From Chloroflexota bacterium (GTDB taxonomy: Bacteria; Chloroflexota; UBA5177; JANWHV01), in assembly GCA_025924845.1 (NCBI GenBank), contig JAICHN010000051.1:1-17928 (forward strand): a DNA stretch of 17,928 nucleotides, in the 5' to 3' direction. Of the stretch, positions 13,891-17,928 are shown one piece after another (positions within the stretch are counted from its first letter, which is position 1; each line of letters opens with the position of its first letter). Under the pieces are notes generated by a model. The model searched no databases. It was not told where the DNA came from and saw only the letters and a list, made by a program, of their open reading frames with translations. The position numbers were made by a program, and so were the translations under genes.

Positions 13891-15426
13891 ATGCATTGTT
13901 CACCTATGTTCCTCGTGACCACCATTGGGCGCCGCATCGCCGGGCGGCTGCGCGGCGCGCCGGGACCGCTCCGCCGGCGTTGGCACCGCTTAACTCTTCG
14001 CCGACCGGGCGACAGGGCACGGCAAAAGTTGGCCGACCCCTGGCGGCAAGAACCGCATTGGTTTCCCGGCGGCACCCCGCCCCGTAGTCACAACCGGGTA
14101 ACCCCCCTCATCGACGGCCAGGCCTTCTTCGACGACCTGGCGACCACCCTCGGCGCGGCAAAGCACTATGTGTACATCGTAGGCTGGTATATGACGCCGG
14201 CCATCCCCTTGCAACGGGGCTCCATGGAAGCCCTGGTCGCTAGTCGTCTGCGGGGTTTGCTCGCCGAAACCGCCCAGCGTCTCCCGGTGCGCGTCCTCAT
14301 CTGGAGCGGCGCCCCGATCGTGTTCCAACCGGATACCGACGCGACGGCCGCGGTCAAACGCGCGCTCGAGGAGCATGCCCGCTTGACCGGAGGAGATCTG
14401 CTCTGCAGGCTCGACCATTGCGCGCACTTCAGCCATTGTCATCACCAAAAAGCGATCGTAATCGATGGGCAAGTGGCCTTCGTCGGCGGCATGGACCTCA
14501 CCACCCTGCAGGGGGATCGCTGGGATCTTCCCGGTCATCCCCTGCGCGCCGGCATCAATTGGCATGATGTGCAGCTACGCCTGGAAGGGGAGGCGGTGGC
14601 CGACGTGGAGCTGAACTTCCGTCAACGCTGGATAGCGGCGGGCGGCGATCACTCGTTGCCCACCTGCGCTCCCACCTGGCAGCCGGACTGGCAAAGTCCA
14701 GTGCAGATCGTCCGCACCATTCCGCGCCGGATCTATGACTTCGCGCCCCGTGGGGAATACGGCATTCATCATGTGTACCTGAGCGCCATCGAGCAGGCTC
14801 GCCGGCTGATCTACCTGGAGAACCAATATCTGTGGTCGCCGGAGATTCGTCAGGCGTTGGTCGATGCGATTCAGCGGAACGCGGACACGACGTTTCGCAT
14901 CGTGATCGTGCTCCCCGCCCGCGCCTACGACGGCAAGTGGGACAACGACAAACACGTGGAGGCGTTGCGCAAGGCGGATAAGGGGCGCGGCATCGTATCC
15001 GTGTACTGCCCCTACGCCTCCGGTCCCAACTTGGGAGTGCAACCGTTCAGCTACCGGCCTGTCTATGTCCACGCCAAGGTCGGCATTATAGACGATGAGT
15101 GGTTGCTGATCGGCTCCGCGAACTTGAACGATCGCGGCCTGATCACCGATAGCGAAATCCTGGCCGTAACCCATGACCCCGCCGTGGCGAGACAGACGCG
15201 GATCGATCTGTGGACCGAGCATCTGGCGCTGCCGCGCGAGGAAGTAGAGGCCGCCGAACCCCATACCCTGGTCGATGGCGCCTGGGTCGCCCGAGCGGCG
15301 CGCAACGCGCGGATCGTTCAACAGGGCGACCTCCCCCTGCTCGGCACCATTCACCGCTACGAACTCGGCGCGATGCCTGGCTCCTGGATCCTGGACGATG
15401 CCCAAGCGCTGGTGGTTGAGCATTAG
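13891..15426 (+). CDS. Phospholipase D family protein with two HKD motifs
   Basis: A 511-aa member of the PLD superfamily with both catalytic motifs: H185-Q-K187...D192 (HQKAIVIDG) and H394-A-K396...D401 (HAKVGIIDD, followed by IGSANLNDR). These residues act through a phosphohistidine intermediate to hydrolyse or transfer phosphodiester head groups. The surrounding motifs FVGGMDLT (197-204), NWHDVQLRLEG (223-233) and YLENQYLW (308-315) resemble those of eukaryote-type PLD enzymes more than cardiolipin synthases. There are no clear membrane helices or signal peptide; the N-terminal 40 residues are strongly basic and could bind acidic membranes. AGGA lies 4 bases before ATG 13891; ATG 13906 is an alternative. 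It appears to be a single-gene unit ending at the hairpin at 15441-15483. The substrate (phosphatidylcholine or other) is not readable. Confidence 0.88.
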   Translation: MHCSPMFLVTTIGRRIAGRLRGAPGPLRRRWHRLTLRRPGDRARQKLADPWRQEPHWFPGGTPPRSHNRVTPLIDGQAFFDDLATTLGAAKHYVYIVGWYMTPAIPLQRGSMEALVASRLRGLLAETAQRLPVRVLIWSGAPIVFQPDTDATAAVKRALEEHARLTGGDLLCRLDHCAHFSHCHHQKAIVIDGQVAFVGGMDLTTLQGDRWDLPGHPLRAGINWHDVQLRLEGEAVADVELNFRQRWIAAGGDHSLPTCAPTWQPDWQSPVQIVRTIPRRIYDFAPRGEYGIHHVYLSAIEQARRLIYLENQYLWSPEIRQALVDAIQRNADTTFRIVIVLPARAYDGKWDNDKHVEALRKADKGRGIVSVYCPYASGPNLGVQPFSYRPVYVHAKVGIIDDEWLLIGSANLNDRGLITDSEILAVTHDPAVARQTRIDLWTEHLALPREEVEAAEPHTLVDGAWVARAARNARIVQQGDLPLLGTIHRYELGAMPGSWILDDAQALVVEH

Positions 15427-15440
15427 CTGCCCCGAAAACT

Positions 15441-15483
15441 GTAATTTCCGAGCGACGGGGTTGCCCCGCCGCTCGGAAATTAC
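15441..15483. terminator. Bidirectional hairpin terminator between convergent genes
   Basis: Arms of 20 bases (GTAATTTCCGAGCG, A, CGGGG and its complement) surround the loop TTG, with a single A-C mismatch. It lies between the PLD stop (15426) and the FN3 protein stop (15499). There is no long T-run, but the A/T-rich base of the stem and its position fit a shared terminator. A dispersed repeat copy cannot be excluded. Confidence 0.7.
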
Positions 15484-15498
15484 TGTACTGCGCGATCC

Positions 15499-17676
15499 TT
15501 AGTTCACTCTGAAGGACAGCGGGGCCGCCCAAATCCCAGGGTTGCCGGCGGCGTCGTTCGCCCGCGCGCGCCAGAACAGGTTCGCCTTCGGCAGCGACGC
15601 CGTGCTGAATTGCGTGGCGGTGAGCGTTTGATTGACTACCGTTGAGGAGAAACTGCTCGAGGTGCTGACCTGGATCGTGTAGGAGGCCGCGCCGGAGATG
15701 TCGCTCCACTTGAAGGTCGCCGTCTGACCGAAGGAGAGGCGTGCCCCGTTCGCCGGACTGATCAGCGCCGGCGCGATCAGCGGTTGAGGCGGCGTCGGAT
15801 TCACGGTGAGCGTTGCCGTCTGCGTTACGCCCGCGGCGGAGGCGGTGATCGTGACCGTGGTCGCCGTGCTGACCGCGGTCGAGCTCACGAAAAAGCCGCC
15901 GGTAACCGATCCCTTGGGGACGAAGATGCTCGAAGGCACGCTCGCCACCGCCGGGTTGCTGCTCGAGAGCAGGATCTGGGTGTTGTCGGATAGCGCGGGC
16001 GAGCCCAGCGTGACGGTGGCGTTGGTGCCGTTTCTACCGCTCGTCACCGTTGAGTCCAGGGTGATCGCCGTGGGCGGCTGCTGTGGCTCAAGGGTGATCT
16101 GGGCCTGCAAGGTGACGCCGTTCATGCTCGCGCTGATCGTGACCGGTGTGGCCGTCGTTACCGCGCTCGTCGTGATGTTGGCCGGAACGGAGGTGCTGCC
16201 GGCCGGCACGGTAACCGTCGCCGGTACGCTCGCCGCGGGCGAGTTGCTGGAGAGGCTTACCACCAGGCCCCCGGCCGGAGCAGGGCCGTTCACTTCGGGG
16301 ACCGCCGCCGGCGGGCTGCCGAACTGATCGGGAAAGCCGCCGGTGATCGTGCCACTCGGCTCGATGGTAAGCGACTGCAAGGTCGGCGGCTCCACGGTAA
16401 AGCTCACGGATGCAGACCCTCCGTTGAGCGACGCGGTCACCGTCACGGGAGTCGGCGTCGTCACCGACCCAAGCGGGAACTGGAATTGGTCAAACGCGAA
16501 GCCCGCGGGCATGGTAAAGGTCGCCGGCACCGGAGCGACGTCCGGATTGCTGCTGGTCAGGTTCACCACGGCGCCCCCAGCCGGAGCCGGACCGCTGAGC
16601 TGAAGCTCTACGTTCTCGGTCAGGCCGCCCGGCGGGGTCGCGCTCGATCCCAGGGTGAGCGATACGGGCGTGGGCGGCGTGGCGGGGACGATGAACGTGC
16701 CGGTGGCCGAAAAGGCGGTATTGGCCGGAGTGTCCGGCGCGGAGTCGCCCTGGGTTGAGAGCACGTGCCAGAACTTCGTCCCGGCCGAGAGCGAGGTGAC
16801 AGACCAGTGCGCCCCGGTGATCTGGTTGTCGCCGTACTCGATATTCTTGAACCCGGAGTCGTCGGCGATCTCGAGCACGTAGCCCGATTCCTGCGGATTG
16901 GGCACGTCCGTCCAGGTGAGGTTCACCGGCAGCGGTACCGTGGCGCCGTTGGCTGGGGTGAGCAGCGTGGGCGGCGGCGGCAGCGGCGCATTGAAGGAGA
17001 GCGTGAAGGTGTCGAGGTTCGAGGGGACGCCCTGAATGTGATCGGCGTTCACCGCCGAGACCCGCAGGTAATAGATGCCTTGCGGGATACTGTCGCCAAA
17101 TATCAGCGAGGAGCTGGTATTGGGGATGTTGTCGTCCTTCAGCTCGTTCGTGGAAGGAAAGTTTCGGTCCATCGACGCTTCAACCGTATAGGCCGCGGCC
17201 CCTGGAACGGCGCTCCAACTGAAGGAGAAGGACTCCATGGGATGGAACGCGGTGCCGCCGTTGATCGGATTGAGGGTCGGCGATCCCGGTTCCCCGGCGT
17301 TGGCCCCAGTCACGGTGAAACTCTGGACCTGTGACCACGGACTGGTGACGAAAGATCCATTCACCGCATCGACATGCCAGAAGTAGGTACCATTCGCCAG
17401 CCCGCTGACCGTATCCTGCGTCTGACCGCTGGTCGAATTGTGCGCGATCACGGGCGAGAGGTTCGACGAGGGGCTGACCTCCCAGTTGTAGGCGACGATT
17501 CCGGACGGGTCGCTGACCGCCGACCAGGAAATCGTGAACGGCACGGTGACCTGGGCTCCGTTCGCGGGCGAGAGCCCGGTGGGCGCCCCTGGTCCGGAGG
17601 ATGCATGGGCGCGAGCGGCGCCCAGCAACGCCGACAGCAGGATCGCAAGCAGCGCAAGTGCGCGGGTAATCTTCAT
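15499..17676 (-). CDS. Secreted FN3 and Ig-like repeat protein
   Basis: This leftward 725-aa protein starts with a clear Sec signal peptide (MKITRALALLAILLSALLGA, cleavage likely after AHA at 25). Next come three FN3-like domains (about 31-125, 131-236, 237-336), each opening with a P-x-N-G turn followed by a WS/WT strand. Three Ig-like repeats of about 95-100 residues follow (about 337-432, 433-533, 534-630), sharing PAPAGG (first two), S-S-N-P, V-P-A and V-T-x-T-A-S. A fourth FN3-like domain ends the protein at about 631-725. No LPXTG motif, membrane helix or enzymatic domain is visible, so it is either released or held by non-covalent contacts. Such proteins usually serve in adhesion or polysaccharide binding. 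CTGGAG lies 9 bases before ATG 17676. It is convergent with the PLD gene. Confidence 0.88.
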   Translation of the reverse strand: MKITRALALLAILLSALLGAARAHASSGPGAPTGLSPANGAQVTVPFTISWSAVSDPSGIVAYNWEVSPSSNLSPVIAHNSTSGQTQDTVSGLANGTYFWHVDAVNGSFVTSPWSQVQSFTVTGANAGEPGSPTLNPINGGTAFHPMESFSFSWSAVPGAAAYTVEASMDRNFPSTNELKDDNIPNTSSSLIFGDSIPQGIYYLRVSAVNADHIQGVPSNLDTFTLSFNAPLPPPPTLLTPANGATVPLPVNLTWTDVPNPQESGYVLEIADDSGFKNIEYGDNQITGAHWSVTSLSAGTKFWHVLSTQGDSAPDTPANTAFSATGTFIVPATPPTPVSLTLGSSATPPGGLTENVELQLSGPAPAGGAVVNLTSSNPDVAPVPATFTMPAGFAFDQFQFPLGSVTTPTPVTVTASLNGGSASVSFTVEPPTLQSLTIEPSGTITGGFPDQFGSPPAAVPEVNGPAPAGGLVVSLSSNSPAASVPATVTVPAGSTSVPANITTSAVTTATPVTISASMNGVTLQAQITLEPQQPPTAITLDSTVTSGRNGTNATVTLGSPALSDNTQILLSSSNPAVASVPSSIFVPKGSVTGGFFVSSTAVSTATTVTITASAAGVTQTATLTVNPTPPQPLIAPALISPANGARLSFGQTATFKWSDISGAASYTIQVSTSSSFSSTVVNQTLTATQFSTASLPKANLFWRARANDAAGNPGIWAAPLSFRVN

Positions 17677-17928
17677 GGTAGAGAACTCCAGCGTCGGGGG
17701 GCTGTCCCCCGCGACTCACTACACAACGGCGTAGACGACCGATCGATAAGCTGTCCGCTCGGCTTCCCTCCTCTCCACTCCCGACGGTCGCGTGCGCGCC
17801 GGCAAACGCGTGCCCCGGAACGGTCACACGCTACAAGAGCGCCGGTCGGGCCGGAAAATACATGCGGAGCCGGGCAGTCACACACCGTAACGTGGCGCGT
17901 ATCTTCTCATAGGCCGCCCAATACCTAC
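17677..17928 (-). other. Upstream region of the secreted protein gene
   Basis: About 250 bases with no gene that I can support on either strand. Close to the leftward start there is a G/C-tract hairpin at 17695-17711 (GGGGGG, CTGT, CCCCC), which would fold in the 5' leader. I could not pick out a convincing promoter, and no known riboswitch pattern was recognised. Confidence 0.4.

Noticed and set aside
15806..16327. Rightward 173-codon frame opposite the Ig-like repeats
   Set aside because: It is the antisense shadow of low-complexity Val/Thr/Ala-rich repeats, with no ribosome site. The leftward frame has a signal peptide and a clear domain pattern.
17680..17928. Cyclic-di-GMP riboswitch before the secreted protein gene
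   Set aside because: A few GC-rich hairpins are possible, but the conserved core bases of the known classes could not be matched by eye.

Overview
The window is GC-rich DNA with no RNA genes, transposases or CRISPR array that I could see. The mix of a CUT1 sugar ABC importer, paired LLM-class (probably F420-type) oxidoreductases, an Nramp-like transporter next to PRC-barrel proteins, and a secreted FN3/Ig-repeat protein suggests a Gram-positive-type or monoderm environmental bacterium. Chloroflexota is my first guess and Actinobacteria-like lineages the second. No marker gene confirms either.

Region 1 (1-8984) is a carbohydrate uptake and oxidation locus. At the left edge, the first 98 codons of a leftward gene resemble the N-terminus of a GH36 alpha-galactosidase. 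A divergent promoter region (about 312-373) separates it from a rightward run of eight genes: solute-binding protein, two CUT1 permeases, LLM oxidoreductase 1, Gfo/Idh/MocA dehydrogenase, LLM oxidoreductase 2, a TIM-barrel sugar isomerase/epimerase and an SDR dehydrogenase. From the second permease onward the genes overlap or lie within about 50 bases of each other. A 46-nt hairpin lies between the binding protein and the first permease. There is no ABC ATPase gene. The inferred job is import of a sugar or glycoside (perhaps a galactoside), hydrolysis, then oxidation and epimerisation by two flavin/F420 enzymes and two NAD(P) dehydrogenases.

Region 2 (about 8985-11402) is an accessory island. 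It holds a leftward DUF6630-like gene, a possible tiny leftward ORF or remnant, and a rightward 495-aa Fic protein whose N-terminus looks like an AbiEi-type winged-helix domain. The Fic promoter region carries repeated GCGAAAA/TTTTCGC elements that run into the fic coding sequence, suggesting autoregulation.

Region 3 (11403-13743) is a four-gene metal-transport module: an Nramp-like transporter with altered ion-site residues and an apparent ATA start codon, two PRC-barrel-like proteins and a small one-helix membrane protein.

Region 4 (13744-17928) holds a rightward phospholipase D with two HKD motifs and eukaryote-like flanking motifs. A strong hairpin terminator follows, shared with a convergent leftward gene for a secreted protein of FN3 and Ig-like repeats. 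The last 252 bases are that gene's upstream region and show no further gene.
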